This document shows, piece after piece, positions 13,210-23,885 of a DNA stretch of 64,000 nucleotides. Under the pieces are notes generated by a model. That model had not been told where the DNA came from, did no database searches, and saw nothing but the letters and a program-made list of their open reading frames with translations. The translations under genes and the position numbers were made by a program. Within the stretch, counting starts at the first letter, position 1. Every line of letters starts with the position of its first letter. The stretch spans positions 23,852,977-23,916,976 of the forward strand of contig CM076259.1 in the NCBI GenBank assembly GCA_038380795.1. Direction: 5' to 3'. Source of the DNA: Pyrocephalus nanus (Eukaryota > Chordata > Aves > Passeriformes > Tyrannidae).

Positions 13210-13620
13210 AGTGAGCAATATCATCCCTCTTTTGCATTTTGTTCCCTGGACCCTTTTACATGCATGTGTAGTAAGTTTTCATGTGAGACTTCTCTACTGT
13301 CAAATGTTATGTGCAATATGGAGCTATGTAAAACAAGTACTGTTATAAGCACTTGTAAGAAAAGAGACTGATAGACAGGCAGCCCTCACAAACTGAACAG
13401 GTTAAAGTGTTGCCACTACATTTTCTATAAGCAAAGGGCAAGACCAGCATGGATCACACATTCAGGCAAAAATTTATGAAGTAACTCAGATCTTATGTGA
13501 CAATTACTTATGCACAACCAAACAGTAAAAGAATGTGTTTCTACATAATGTATGTGAGAGAAGATGAATGTTAAGTGCTTGATATACACACACATTCTTA
13601 AACCATAAATTTGAAACTAA
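13210..13620. other. Unique noncoding DNA, no gene seen
   Basis: No recognised gene or repeat. There is a small CA-like cluster near 13585. Confidence 0.5.
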
Positions 13621-13623
13621 GCA

Positions 13624-13690
13624 AGTAGCTCTGAGAGCCATAGAGCTAATGAAAACTTTTTTCCTACAGCTGTGCATCTCATGGCTGGGA
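13624..13690. repeat. Unidentified dispersed repeat, copy 2
   Basis: Partner of 11368-11430, about 2.25 kb away in the same orientation. Shared blocks include CTAATGAA, TTTTCTACAG / TTTCCTACAG and TGTGCATCTCATG / TTTGCATCTCATG. Similarity fades on both sides, so the real element boundaries are unclear. Confidence 0.5.
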
Positions 13691-14635
13691 ATCTTCAATA
13701 GCAAGAAGGTGTGAATGCCAAGTAAAACTTCCTCCATGGTAGAGACATTCCCAGGGCTTTCTCCGGGATAAAAACTCTGTGAAGTTTAATAAAGAACTAC
13801 CCTCACACCACACTTTCTTCCTCAGTCAGATCAAACCCAAGGGCTTTCTTCTCCCACATCCAGATTTTTATTTTCAGAAATCCCATTTTCCTAAAGGCCT
13901 CAGTGTCTGAAATAGCTGGCAGGTACTGGAGCTACAATGGGCAGGGAGAGAATACAAAGGACCATGCCCAAAGACCACAACTGGTTCAGTTTCTCTCCTT
14001 CTTGTATTTCAGCACTAAGGTGATGCTCTACCAACATGTGATAGTAACAGGCCTGACAGCTGCAGATGACATCCTAAACTCTGCTTGCTCCAATTATGTG
14101 AGCAGGAGCATACCAGTCTCTAATAAAGTACAGCCCTTGTGCTTTCAGTTCACTAAGAGGGAACAGCAGCAGCTGGTCAGTTTATAGCAGGCAGAAAGTG
14201 GCACCAGAAGGACTTGTGACTATTAGATAGGCAGAGAAGAGCAGGATGAGCTTGCTTTCTCTTCTTCCCCAATCTGCCAGATTGCACAACTGTGATTAAC
14301 CTTTAGTCCAGCAATCATTGGGTCTTTCAAAATCATAACAAACAGAAAAACTTGCTTCTAGATGTTACTGTGCTAATTGCAACATGCACATCCTGGGATT
14401 AAAGTCCCAAAGAATAGTTCCTACATTTCCTTCATCATCGGCTTTGTAAGACATAAAATGCAAAAATAGTAGATTCCATAGCCTTAAAAACTCCCATGAG
14501 GCAACATGCTTATGTCTCAGAGAATTGCCAGAAAGTCTTCAGCCCACCAGGTTTCAGCAGAGAGGTTTGCTAGCCAGACCTTCTGCACAGGAGTGGGAGT
14601 AGAAGCTGGCAGATGCAGTCGGCACTGAACATTCA
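13691..14635. other. Unique noncoding DNA, no gene seen
   Basis: It includes a 94-codon frame (13903-14187) with no recognised domain and no repeat call. Confidence 0.5.
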
Positions 14636-14639
14636 CAGG

Positions 14640-14795
14640 GTGCTGGTCTCAATTCTACTGTGAGCACATAAAGCAAGTAATTTTATCTCTCAGTCTCAAT
14701 TTCTTTATCTGTGAAATAGAAATGCTGATACTTATGAAGAAGAATTCAAATGAAGGAGTACATTCAGGCAGGCTCCAAAGTACAACAGTGCTGAT
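14640..14795 (+). mobile_element. MIR-like core-SINE relic
   Basis: The segment AAGCAAGTAATTTTATCTCT, then CAGTCTCAATTTCTTTATCT and GTGAAATAGAAATGCTGATA, matches the diagnostic core of MIR-type SINEs (GGCAAGTCACTTAACCTCTC, then CTCAGTTTCCTCATCTGTAA and AATGGGGATAATA). It is an ancient tRNA-derived, L2-mobilised family found across amniotes. The copy is strongly diverged and inactive; the 3' limit is uncertain. Confidence 0.75.
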
Positions 14796-16285
14796 TGTCA
14801 GAGACCTGAGAAAGCCCAAAATAGCTGCTAGAATATTTCACCTACATCCTTATTAGACTCTAGTTATTTCCAGAAGTGAGAGAAACTAACAACAATCTCT
14901 TGTAGGCTTAGTCCAATGCATTAGAGAAACCTGAAGTCAGATGAGGCCAGGCTGTCACCATCAGTGACCTAGATAAATCCCCCTATAATTAAATATCCAT
15001 TTTAAGAATGACTCAGTATTTACCTGAAACAATTTTAGCAGACATACTTCTTTTGAAGCCCAGCTACTCATTGTAAGCTAGTTCATCCCCGTCTTGTACC
15101 AACACTTTTCTTCAATTTAAATAGCCCTTTTCTCTTCCTGCTCTGTTTTGATTCAGTGTATTCACAAAAAAAACAATTCAATTCCTTCTGTGTCTTGACT
15201 TTAGCAGACAAACAACACCAGCCTCTGCAGAGTCTCTGTTCCTACCAAGGACTTTCTCTGAATCCTGAGACACAAAGCTGTAGCATAATTAACCCTCCCT
15301 TTGTGCCATTACAATCCTGGTACTTGTAGGCTTTTTTTTTTCCCCAGGAGCACATGGTGGGTGTCTCAATTGACAGAAAGAGTAAAACAGCACAAAAAAC
15401 AGGTCACACAAGTGCCATGTCCTTTATAGAGTATGCTACTGTGCATTATTATTTCCATGAAAAAGAGGCACCCAGAACATATTTCTCCTTGCACAAATAC
15501 CACAGTAGAGGACTTCAGTGCACAGGACCCACAAAACCCCAGCCAGTCATGAGATATATCCTATGGAAAGAGAGGCAAGCTCCACAGCCTTTGTGTTCAA
15601 ACGCTGGATGAGAAGCCTAGATTACATTTGTAGCTACCACAAGACTCTGACATTTATACATTCCATAGGACAGATTGCCTTTAGACATTACAATAGGGGA
15701 GGTCAGGGGTGGGACAAACAGAAAACACTGAGGCTAGAAATTATATAGCAGAGAAAAAGAGGGAAGACCCACAAAACACACATTTGCCTTCTGCATATAT
15801 GTCTAAAGGTACTACCATGCTTACAAAAAGGTTCAACTCCAAAGTCCTCGGCTCTACATTTGTTGTCTGACAACAGTCATATCCCAAAGCATCTGCCACT
15901 GTGTTAATGAAGACAGCCACATCGTGTAATGAGCCCCAGCACACCTGTGCAAGCTCCAGGAAGCAGCTGGCAAGTTTTCACCCACCCACAAGCTCTACAC
16001 CTGCATCCATTCACTTCTTCAGCAAGGATTTGCCCCAGCACTACCACCCTCTTGATTTTCAGCTCCTTCCTTCTACCCTCTTTAGGTGGGACTCAAGGTG
16101 CAGCAGCCACTGCCTCCCTACTCCCAGGAATTAAAGCTTCCTTGCCTCACAACTATGGTATGCTGGAAGACACAAGTACTTTCTTCACAGAAGTTTTGCC
16201 ATAGCAGCTAACTCTCTCTGGTGGCTGTCTTTGCTAGAATATCAGGAAAGGATGTGTGAGCATCTGAGGCAGGCAATTATAGGAT
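14796..16285. other. Unique noncoding DNA, no gene seen
   Basis: Two overlapping frames (15901-16134 and 15929-16204) are Ser/Pro/His-rich because of C-rich composition. No gene or repeat was recognised. Confidence 0.5.
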
Positions 16286-16289
16286 GACT

Positions 16290-16440
16290 AGGCCATGTTA
16301 AAAAAGTTTCTTCCTAATCCTGTCAGATGCTGCTTGCCTTAAGCCCTGAAGCTCTAAGATATATTGATTACCATCTTCTTTTATCCTGCACAACAGAGCT
16401 GTGTTTATTCTCAAATTCCTGGGCCATCCCTAATCCCACT
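16290..16440 (-). mobile_element. Possible old LINE (CR1/L2-like) fragment
   Basis: AAAGTTTCTTCCTAATCCTG, then TGCTTGCCTTAAGCCCTGAA, resembles the antisense 3' region of reptilian CR1/L2 elements (TTCCTTCCTGACCCC, then GGCTTATGCCCTGAAGCATG). The match is patchy, so both the call and the strand are tentative. Confidence 0.4.
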
Positions 16441-18190
16441 CACTTGACAACCTGAGAGATCTCTGGTGGCAACAACTTCTGCTGCCTGAGTTAGGGGGAG
16501 CGTGCATATGTATTTCTCCATTTCAAGCAACTAATAAGCTTGTCAGAGAAAAAAAGGACAGAACATTTAACCCAGTAGCTCCATGCCTGGGTTCCTCTGG
16601 TGCTTGTGTGTGCACAAAACAGCAACCCCTGCAAAAGAGTAAGGCTTTACTGACCCCCAGAATTACTGGGAAAAATCCCATCCAAATGTCTTGAGTTATG
16701 CCAGATGATACTGAAGGGAGTGGCAGGCATAACAGAGGGCTGATCTCAACAAGCAGATTACATTTCTTTCACCAGTTCTAAGGCCACTTTTGTTTAGGGA
16801 GCTCAAAGAAGTGAAGTCATCTAGGAGGACCTCAGCTCATACCTTCCACAAGAATAGTTACCCCCAGGATACACTACAAACCACCACCCTACTCTTCACA
16901 CTTTCCACCCCCAGCAAGGCACTCAAGCAAAAATAATAAAACTTTTACTCTCGCAACATAAGTAGGTGTGTTCAGGTTTCAGTTTCCAACCACATTTTCA
17001 TTAAGCCAAACTAACATAATTACTATTCCCCATGCATATATAATTATTCATACAGTACTGTTCTACATCAGTCACTATTTCTCTTACCTTTGGTGCTTGC
17101 TTCCACATACAGCAGCATGAGGCTGGAATTGTCCTTTTGGAAGTCTTTCCTCCAACTCCAGAGCTGCAGCTGGAGACCTTCACACACTCACTGTGATGCT
17201 TTTACCTGACCCCTTGCACAATACAGGTTGTGGAATTTCATGTAGCACTTCCTGAAGCAGCCCATAGCTTATCTGGGCATCTTTTTAAAAAAGGCCAGTC
17301 TCAAAGTTTCAAATCCCACCTCAGTCTTCTATAGCTTTCATAGGATGCAGCAATCAGTATTATTCCAGTCAAGTGCATACTATTGATTTATACAGTAGTA
17401 TGATAAGATTGTCAATGATTTCTATTCCAATCTTCATGCATCCTCACACTTTTTAATTTTTTTGAGAGGGAGAAGAAAGGAAAAAAAGCAAAAATCACTG
17501 CTAGATATTGAGCAGTGGGTTTCAGTACAAAGACCTCTGTCCTCTTCCCTTTGCTGATTGCAGTTAATCAAGAAGCCAGTGGAGCAAGAGATCAGTCCAA
17601 ACTGTTTCCTCCAAGCTGTAACGTCACATAAACAACAGCACATATAGCAAAACTGGGGTCTTACCCAATCAGGAGGACCTCAGAGACAGGGCTCTTCCAT
17701 CTTGTGGATTCTCTGCTTGACCCTCATGGGGCAGATCCAGTGCTGCTGGTCCCACGTTAACAGGTAGGAAAACCCCTCCTTGTTCTGACAAGTTGAAAAC
17801 TGATGGTTTAACCCTCGTATTTGTGCTCTGCTCTCCAAGCCAGCTCCAGACCTGCAAGAGCAGTCTGTTGTTCAGATGGGAGCTGCCCTGTACTGTGTTT
17901 TCCTCACCAGGTAGGAAATTCCTGCAAAGCATCTTCCCTTTCTGCACCAACTACTCAGGAATGAGGCAATTTTCAGCTATGCCTTGGCCATTGAATGCAG
18001 GCCTTAAGGCAGGCATACAACAGGCAGAGAAGTAAAAAATCCCCCTAACAGCGCAAGTCCTGACTTTATATAGCTGTACTTGGGACACACCTCTTCCTTT
18101 CATTCCTTTGTTTTCCCCTGAGTGCTTCCACCTGCTACCTCATCCTAAGCACAGGGGGAATCTCATCAGAGGTACCAACACCACTGTCCT
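16441..18190. other. Unique noncoding DNA, no gene seen
   Basis: Frames up to 93 codons (17669-17950, minus) show no family resemblance, and no repeats were recognised. Confidence 0.5.
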
Positions 18191-18192
18191 AT

Positions 18193-18253
18193 CTCTCTGC
18201 ATTGACTGTACACGAATTAAGATAGGCTGTCCTTTTGGCACAGGCTAATCTAA
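18193..18253. repeat. Unidentified direct repeat, copy 1
   Basis: About 60 bases matching 18812-18873 at roughly 80% identity. The pattern runs CTCTCTGCAYTGACTSTACA, then GAATTAAGAYAGSCTG and TTTGGCASARGCTAATCTAA. Both copies are in the same orientation, about 620 bases apart. The family was not recognised. Confidence 0.7.
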
Positions 18254-18811
18254 TCCACCTGAGGATAACGACTCCTCCTCTTCCTCCTTCTCCAACCTCC
18301 CCAGCAGGGGCAATCAGGCCTTCAGCAATGATCTTCTCTCCACAGCTGAAGGTGGTCAAGGGGATGAACTTGGAGACAGTTGCATTGCTTTACTCTGCTT
18401 TGATGACTGAGGCAAACAAGATGAGGGTCCCCTTTGAAGTCCCTGTTCAGTATTATAAAGTAGGTTGCCTTGCTCTGCCAAGCAGATCCTCAGTCTCCCT
18501 AATTGTCCACCCTCTGCACCCTTGGGGCAATCCCCCTTAGGTTTTGCTGCCTCATTGCTCTCTGTTTAGAACACAGGGCTGGGAAAAGTCACCTCTTGGC
18601 ACAGGAACACGCAGTAGCTAACATAGAGAAACCTTGATTTCAGCGTGGCTGTGACTGGCAGTTGTAGCACCATTGGTTGGATGTGTTTCAGAGCTGAGGA
18701 CTCCTGGGCACAATATATAGGACAATGAAGCTGAAAGAGGGAAGATATGTGCACCTGACTTACGATGTTCATCTCTTTGGAGTCAGCAGTGAGAAGTACG
18801 AGAGCACGTGC
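18254..18811. other. Spacer between direct repeats
   Basis: A 101-codon frame (18235-18540) spans much of this spacer but has no recognised motif. Nothing else was identified. Confidence 0.5.
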
Positions 18812-18873
18812 CTCTCTGCACTGACTCTACAGTGAATTAAGACAGCCTGCCGCTTTGGCAGAAGCTAATCTAA
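18812..18873. repeat. Unidentified direct repeat, copy 2
   Basis: Partner of 18193-18253. The block TTTGGCAGAAGCTAATCTAA is the best-kept part. A further GAATTAGGCTGTG just downstream echoes the unit weakly, hinting at a longer element. Confidence 0.7.
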
Positions 18874-19845
18874 GGTGCTTTGAATTAGGCTGTGTGAATG
18901 AAGCACTTCTCTGCCTACCTCACTAATATCCTAGTGTCACCTAAATGCTACAGAAATGACATGGAAAGTTAGGTACAGAGAGTGCATTGGAGTCACTGCC
19001 ATCTGTCCGAGTACACAGCTTGGGATATTACTAATAATTTCTTCTATTGGTGCTTGAGGAAAAAAAAAAAAAAAACCAACATGAAAAAAACCCAAGTGTT
19101 TTGTAGCTTCCTGTTTGAATTAATCTCCTCTGACAACTGCTGATTTGGGTTTGTGATTCGATCCTCCATATGTCGAGCTCTATTGGTCAATTAAGTGCAG
19201 GGGGCAATTGGGAGAAGCAGTGATGCTCAGACTGATTATAAGAGGAAGCATCACAAAGAAGTTAGGATATGCAAAGCTGGCTGGCACACTTGGCGTTCGC
19301 ACAGCCAAGCTGAGCATGAGGTAGCTGCTACTTCTGCTTTTCAGGTCAAGGAGATTCTTTCTGGCTCCTAACAGAGACAAGACACAGCTGCTTGGCTGTT
19401 GACCGTTCGTAAGCAAGAGGCACATTTTCAGGGAAGGAGTGAGCAAACAAGCACAAGGAATTGTGGTGAGCAGGGGATCAAAAAATTAATAAAAGGCTAC
19501 AGAAACATGAATGGTGTCTTCCACTACCCATTGCTGTAGAAAGATAAATACAACATAAGCCAAAAAGGCTATGAGTAGGGACCAGCAGAGAAAATGAGAA
19601 TCAGCTTATAGTAATTCAGGCTAGTATATAACGGGGAAAATAAAGGGAAACCTGGATGTTGAAAGAGAAATATATTTGAAAATTGGTAATGATCAAATAA
19701 GGCTGTGGGATATAGTGGACAGCAAATTTGGTTACAGATCTTCAGTGTTTTATAGCAGCAGCAGAAAAAAAAAAAACCAACCAAACAAAAAAACCCAAAA
19801 CAAATAACTTAATGCTGTGCTTCATCTGCAGAGAAATCGTATCAG
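18874..19845. other. Unique noncoding DNA, no gene seen
   Basis: It holds an A16 run (19060-19075) and an A12 run followed by CCAACCAAACAAAA (19765 onward). An 88-codon minus-strand frame (19180-19446) is unrecognised. Confidence 0.5.
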
Positions 19846-19849
19846 AAAG

Positions 19850-20215
19850 TGAGGAGATACTGGCCCTCTGTACAGATCCGGCAGGACAGCACCTGGAATG
19901 CTGCCCTCAATTCTGGGCAACACACATTTACAGAAGATGTTGATGAGCACAGGGAATTCAGAGAAGAACAACAGGAAAAAAAAAATCTGATTAAGGGTTT
20001 GAAAGCACTGACATATGAGGAGAGATTAAAATAATTAAATATGTATTGCTTGGCAAGGAGTAAGATTAACTGTCTACAAGTGTGTAAATACCAAGAAGGT
20101 AGAGGAATTGTATTAAGGGGTATAAATATAAGTGTAATAGAGCAAAAGTAAACACAGGCTCAATATTAAGGAAAAAAAAAAAACAACTTAGCCCTGAGGT
20201 TTTTTTAAACTCTCC
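19850..20215 (+). mobile_element. Old CR1 LINE 3' fragment (L3-like age)
   Basis: The order of blocks follows CR1 ORF2 and 3' sequence: TTCTGGGCAACACACATTTA, a gap, GGGTTTGAAAGCACTGACAT followed by ATGAGGAGAGATTAAA (the G.L....YEERL block), then GTCTACAAGTGTGTAAATA (VYKYVK block), and finally CTCAATATTAAGGAAAAA with CCCTGAGGTTT, matching the usual GACATTAGGAAAAA and GTGAGGTTT. Frameshifts and deletions are many. It is an ancient, dead copy. Confidence 0.75.
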
Positions 20216-20590
20216 TTGAGAAGGTGAGGCTTATTGCTTAAAGCAGCTATAGTAGCATGAAGAGGGTTGCAATCATGCCTCAGTGGCAAGTCTCCACTGA
20301 AGGAGACCCAGAGAAGAAGGTAACATCTCAGGAGTCACCAGTAATTAGGAACAGGCCAAACTGGCCTGCAGACAGCTCAGCAGAACCCAAGGCTCTGGCA
20401 GAGCTACAGGCCAACTGCTGAAGGAGACAGAAGCACGGAAAGGGAATGAGAGAACAAGCTCTGTCTTCAAAAGGCATTGCATGCAAAAGAAACCCCTGGG
20501 TGCTTCTTGGGTGCAAGAATTGGGCTTAGTTACTATCTTCTCCATGCATTGTGCATCCGCTTCTTTCATTTCCACCAGCTAATCCGGGAA
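20216..20590. other. Noncoding DNA, no gene seen
   Basis: Sequence continues from the CR1 fragment without a clear tail; no other element was recognised. Confidence 0.45.
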
Positions 20591-20770
20591 CCTACTGGGA
20601 TGCTATTTCCCCACAGGACTGCTCCACAAGGGCGTCTCCTGCCTCGTCTTTCCGCGCTGCCGGAGCCCAGCAGTGCAACCCCACGTCAGGGAGCCATCAG
20701 CAGAGGGGACGTTCTGCAGCACCGCGGAAAGCGCTGCTGGCACCGCTGCAGCGAGCTCGCCAAAATTGGC
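20591..20770. promoter_or_regulatory. Small CpG-rich patch
   Basis: About a dozen CpG dinucleotides fall within roughly 170 bases (for example CTTTCCGCGCTGCCGGAGCC and CACCGCGGAAAGCGCTG), in surroundings that are otherwise nearly CpG-free. It is too short for a classical island. It could be an orphan CpG patch marking a promoter or enhancer, or a fragment of a GC-rich exon. A 111-codon + frame (20477-20812) crosses it but resembles nothing known to me. Confidence 0.4.
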
Positions 20771-20960
20771 CTTGTCACTTTAAATACATTAGACAATAAA
20801 TCATCCCTCTGAGACATCCCCAAAGGAAAAACAGGGGGGAAAAAATAGCACTTAAAAGCTCTTTTCTATTACAAAGCCTCTGGGGAGCTTTTAAACTTGG
20901 AGAGTTTTTTTAAGTGAATTGTATGCTTTTTCCCCCCTTTGCCTGCCTTTATTATCAGTT
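20771..20960. promoter_or_regulatory. Possible conserved noncoding element beside the CpG patch
   Basis: The base texture changes sharply to AT-rich words typical of developmental enhancers (TTAGACAATAAATCATCC, GCACTTAAAAGCTC, GCTTTTAAACTTGG, TTATTATCAGTTGC). No coding frame or repeat was seen. This is inference only. Confidence 0.3.
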
Positions 20961-22285
20961 GCTAACATTAGCCTTGCCTTCCCATGACCAAAGTCTCATT
21001 CAGACTCCTTTTTTTTCCTTCCTCCCCTTTAGTTTCTTCCCCTTTTTCTCTCTCACCCTTACATGTACACACATGAACACCTGTAATGTTCAAGTAACAG
21101 TCTCTTTCTCACTCAGCATCTCCTCTTAAATTGAAATTACTCTTTGCCAACATTCCTTTACTCCATATCCCTCTCCTCGTCCTTCCATTTGCCTTCACTT
21201 CTTTGTTTTCCTCTGTGTTCCCCTCTCTCATCTGTCATTCTTCATGTCTGATTGTACTGAACAACCTGAACAAATTCGAAACCATTTCCCTGCTTTTAGG
21301 AGGACTGTGTAAATTTTGCACCTTGAACCTTTTTTTATAAAGCACTCTGATGGGTTTCCTTCCTTATAAACTATATTCCCTCACCCTTGCCTTAGGAATC
21401 ATCAAGCACTACTGACCTAGAAGGGCAGTATTTTTTCCCTCTGTTAGCTATCCAGTACCAGGTTTTCCCAAATCGAGTAAGGAATAATGTTTCCTCCATT
21501 TTCCAGTGCTCAAGAAGTCAAGCCTGACCATGCAACTGGATCTCCCACACAACGCTTAAAGGGTTCTCCTGCCTACTGCTTAAAAACTTTATCATTAAAA
21601 CCTTGAAGAATCAGTACAGTTGTTGTACAGTTGTTGTGTTGCCTTTCTAGAGCTGCATGGGAGAAGTGAGCAGCATTTTCCAGCTAAACACAAGGATTTT
21701 ACATCTTCAGTCATGTATGCAGGTTGTGTGTCAGAGAAGAAAGGGGGAAAGTAAGGTAAGTAAAGGGCAAATTTCAGGAAGCTGCAACTCTGTGAAACAA
21801 GCTGATTTTCCACAGGCACTGTGCTGGGAACCAAAATACACCTATCAACATCCAGCTATCATAAAGCAACTCTTGTGCCACAGCTGACCTAGCAGAATCC
21901 TGTACAGATGCTATCAGTTAATTTTGTTTTGTTGCATCTAAGACTCACCCAACCCATTTCCCACCAAGCTGTCTCATTATACTGCAGCACAGGGGAGACC
22001 CTGCCAGAGGTCAGTGCACATTGGCATGGGCAGCAGCAGCTATTCCAGCTGACTGGAATAGCTTTGTTTTGGTTTTGTTTTATTTGCTTTGTTTTATTTT
22101 TGTTCCTACAGGTGCAAGCCTAAGGTGACCTTGCGATTTTCAGTTCCCCACTGCTGCCACCCGAGTGCCAGCATCATCACCATGGTCAAAAATGTGACTT
22201 CTAGAAAACCACAACAGAGCCTAGTAGAAGATAGCAGACTGACTAATAATGTAGTTAGCCAACTTTACCACTGGCTACCAAAGTC
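20961..22285. other. Pyrimidine-rich then unique noncoding DNA
   Basis: The first 400 bases are T/C-rich on the + strand, giving hydrophobic Phe/Leu/Ser frames that are compositional artefacts. A perfect double copy of the 11-mer TACAGTTGTTG lies at 21615-21636. No gene was recognised. Confidence 0.5.
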
Positions 22286-22287
22286 CT

Positions 22288-22341
22288 GGTGAGCAAGTGG
22301 CTGTGTGGTACTTAGTGGCCAGCTGACGTTAAACCATGACA
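22288..22341 (+). mobile_element. 3' end of an avian ERVL-type LTR
   Basis: GTGAGCAAGTGGCTGTGTGG, TACTTAGTGGCCAGCTG and TTAAACCATGACA match in order the terminal 55 bases of a common avian ERVL LTR, which ends in ...GGGGTTAAACCACGACA. Only this terminus is recognisable; the rest of the LTR and any internal viral sequence are absent or too decayed. It is a noncoding relic, truncated upstream. Confidence 0.7.
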
Positions 22342-22850
22342 TCCAACAAGGCACCTCTCTAAGAAGCACAAAACATGGTATCTTTTATCACTAGCGATAG
22401 TGAGATAGTAAAGGCAGCAGAAGCAAGCACACTTGTTAGCTCAGTCATTCGCATTGTGTTGGATTTGCCCCTTATTGGGATGAATTAAAAAAGGAACGGG
22501 AATCACAATAATCAGTTGGCCCCACACAATGAATTGAACAGGCTGCAGCGTGGAGGGGAGGCAAAGAAAATGGAGGTGGAAAGAGAAGTAGAAACCATTA
22601 CTTTGACACCCCGTGGCCTCTTGATCTCTGCAGGGGTCAATATGCGTGCTTAAAAGCCAATGGGCAAAATGCTCATCTCTAGCCCATGCCTCCCCTTCCT
22701 CCCCAGTCTCTTCACAGCCACAGACCAAGTGACCAAATATCAGCCCCAGAACAGCCAGGGAAAGGGTGTGGAAAACATAAAGCCTGTGTGAAAGGAAATG
22801 CTACATCCTGGGCATTTGTCCAGGGAAGCGGGGGGTGGGGATGGAAATGA
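22342..22850. other. Unique noncoding DNA, no gene seen
   Basis: A 95-codon minus-strand frame (22441-22728) resembles no known family. No repeats were seen. Confidence 0.5.
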
Positions 22851-23340
22851 AAGGTCTATGTTCTCCCTAATCATTTCCGCCACAAAAAGGGAGAGAGTGC
22901 GACATACACCAGTGGATCGCAGCCATTAGAAATGAACCACTGGTGGCTGGCAAATTGTAAATTAGAGAGCCAGAGTGAGAAGAAAGAAAATCAAAGGGGG
23001 GACGAGGTCGTGTTTTATTTCACTTGTAGCGCTTTTCAAATTCAGCCCTAACCAAACCTGATTAAAGTAAATCCCTTTTTTACGGCCTGTGGAGTCTATA
23101 AGATTATGGTGTTAATGGAAGTGTGATTCGATCCGTCAGTAATGGTGCATGTCGGGGCCCAGGCGCCTCAGACAAGTCCATTTTTTCAGATGTATTTATT
23201 GTTTTTTCGCCCCCCCCCCCCTCCTTTCTGTTCTCTGCATTGCAGTGTTTAATTGAACAGTTTAAAGTGATTCTTCTTCAAGGCCCATTAATTGATTTTA
23301 TTTGTGTATTCTCCAGGGGTCAAGGGGAAAATACATAATA
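22851..23340. promoter_or_regulatory. Strong candidate conserved noncoding element
   Basis: About 490 bases with no frame and no repeat but dense regulatory-looking words: a TCF/LEF-type ATCAAAGG (22990-22997), a 9-base inverted repeat (22907-22915 and 22937-22945), AAACCTGATTAAAGTAAATC, ATGGTGTTAATGGAAG, GTTTAATTGAACAG and ATTAATTGATTTTATT (from 23287). Rare CpGs survive (GACGAGGTCGTG, GATTCGATCCGTC), unusual for neutral avian DNA. A C12 run sits at 23210-23221. It resembles the deeply conserved enhancers of developmental gene deserts. Confidence 0.45.
22907..22945. repeat. 9-base perfect inverted repeat, 21-base loop
   Basis: CACCAGTGG (22907-22915) pairs exactly with CCACTGGTG (22937-22945). 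The arms contain a CAGTGG/CCACTG word. It lies inside the candidate element at 22.9 kb. Confidence 0.8.
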
Positions 23341-23885
23341 AAACATAAGTCCAGGTCTGAGTTTGTCACAGTTCTCACCTTCTCACAAACATAAAGCACA
23401 TTTCATCTTTAGCATTTTAGGTTTCTTCTCTTTCCACTCTCATTTTGCTACCACTAGCACTCTCAGATGTTAGTTTCTGCGTTTCCCTTTCCACCTGTTT
23501 ATCTCTAAAATTTGCCACTGTTATTGAGAGCACAAGGTAGCAACCTCTCGCTTTTTTTTTACCTGTGCAACTAACACCACATCAGTTTTAAAATACCCCT
23601 TGGCTTTCAGGGTCTCCAAATGACTTCCCCTGCCCCAAGCTGAGCAGAGGCGAGGACACTAACTTACAAATATTTGTAAACCAGTGGTCCTTGAAGATCA
23701 GGTCATTTCTTCTACAACTGGGGGTGATTTTTGTGAGCTTCTTAGAAAACACTCCCTGAGGAGCCTGCCTCTTTCATACTACTAGCCGATCAGGGCACAT
23801 GAGCCTCTGTGTGACAGCCAAAAGCTGCTTCTTTCTGCCACTTGGTCTGCAAGGGGACACGGTTTCCTTCTCAGCCTTCCTAACA
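23341..23885. other. Unique noncoding DNA, no gene seen
   Basis: Pyrimidine-leaning sequence without open frames of note or recognised repeats. Confidence 0.5.

Noticed and set aside
20914..21340. Hydrophobic Phe/Leu/Ser-rich frames suggesting membrane segments
   Set aside because: They come from a T/C-rich tract; the same composition opens several frames and no gene structure surrounds them.
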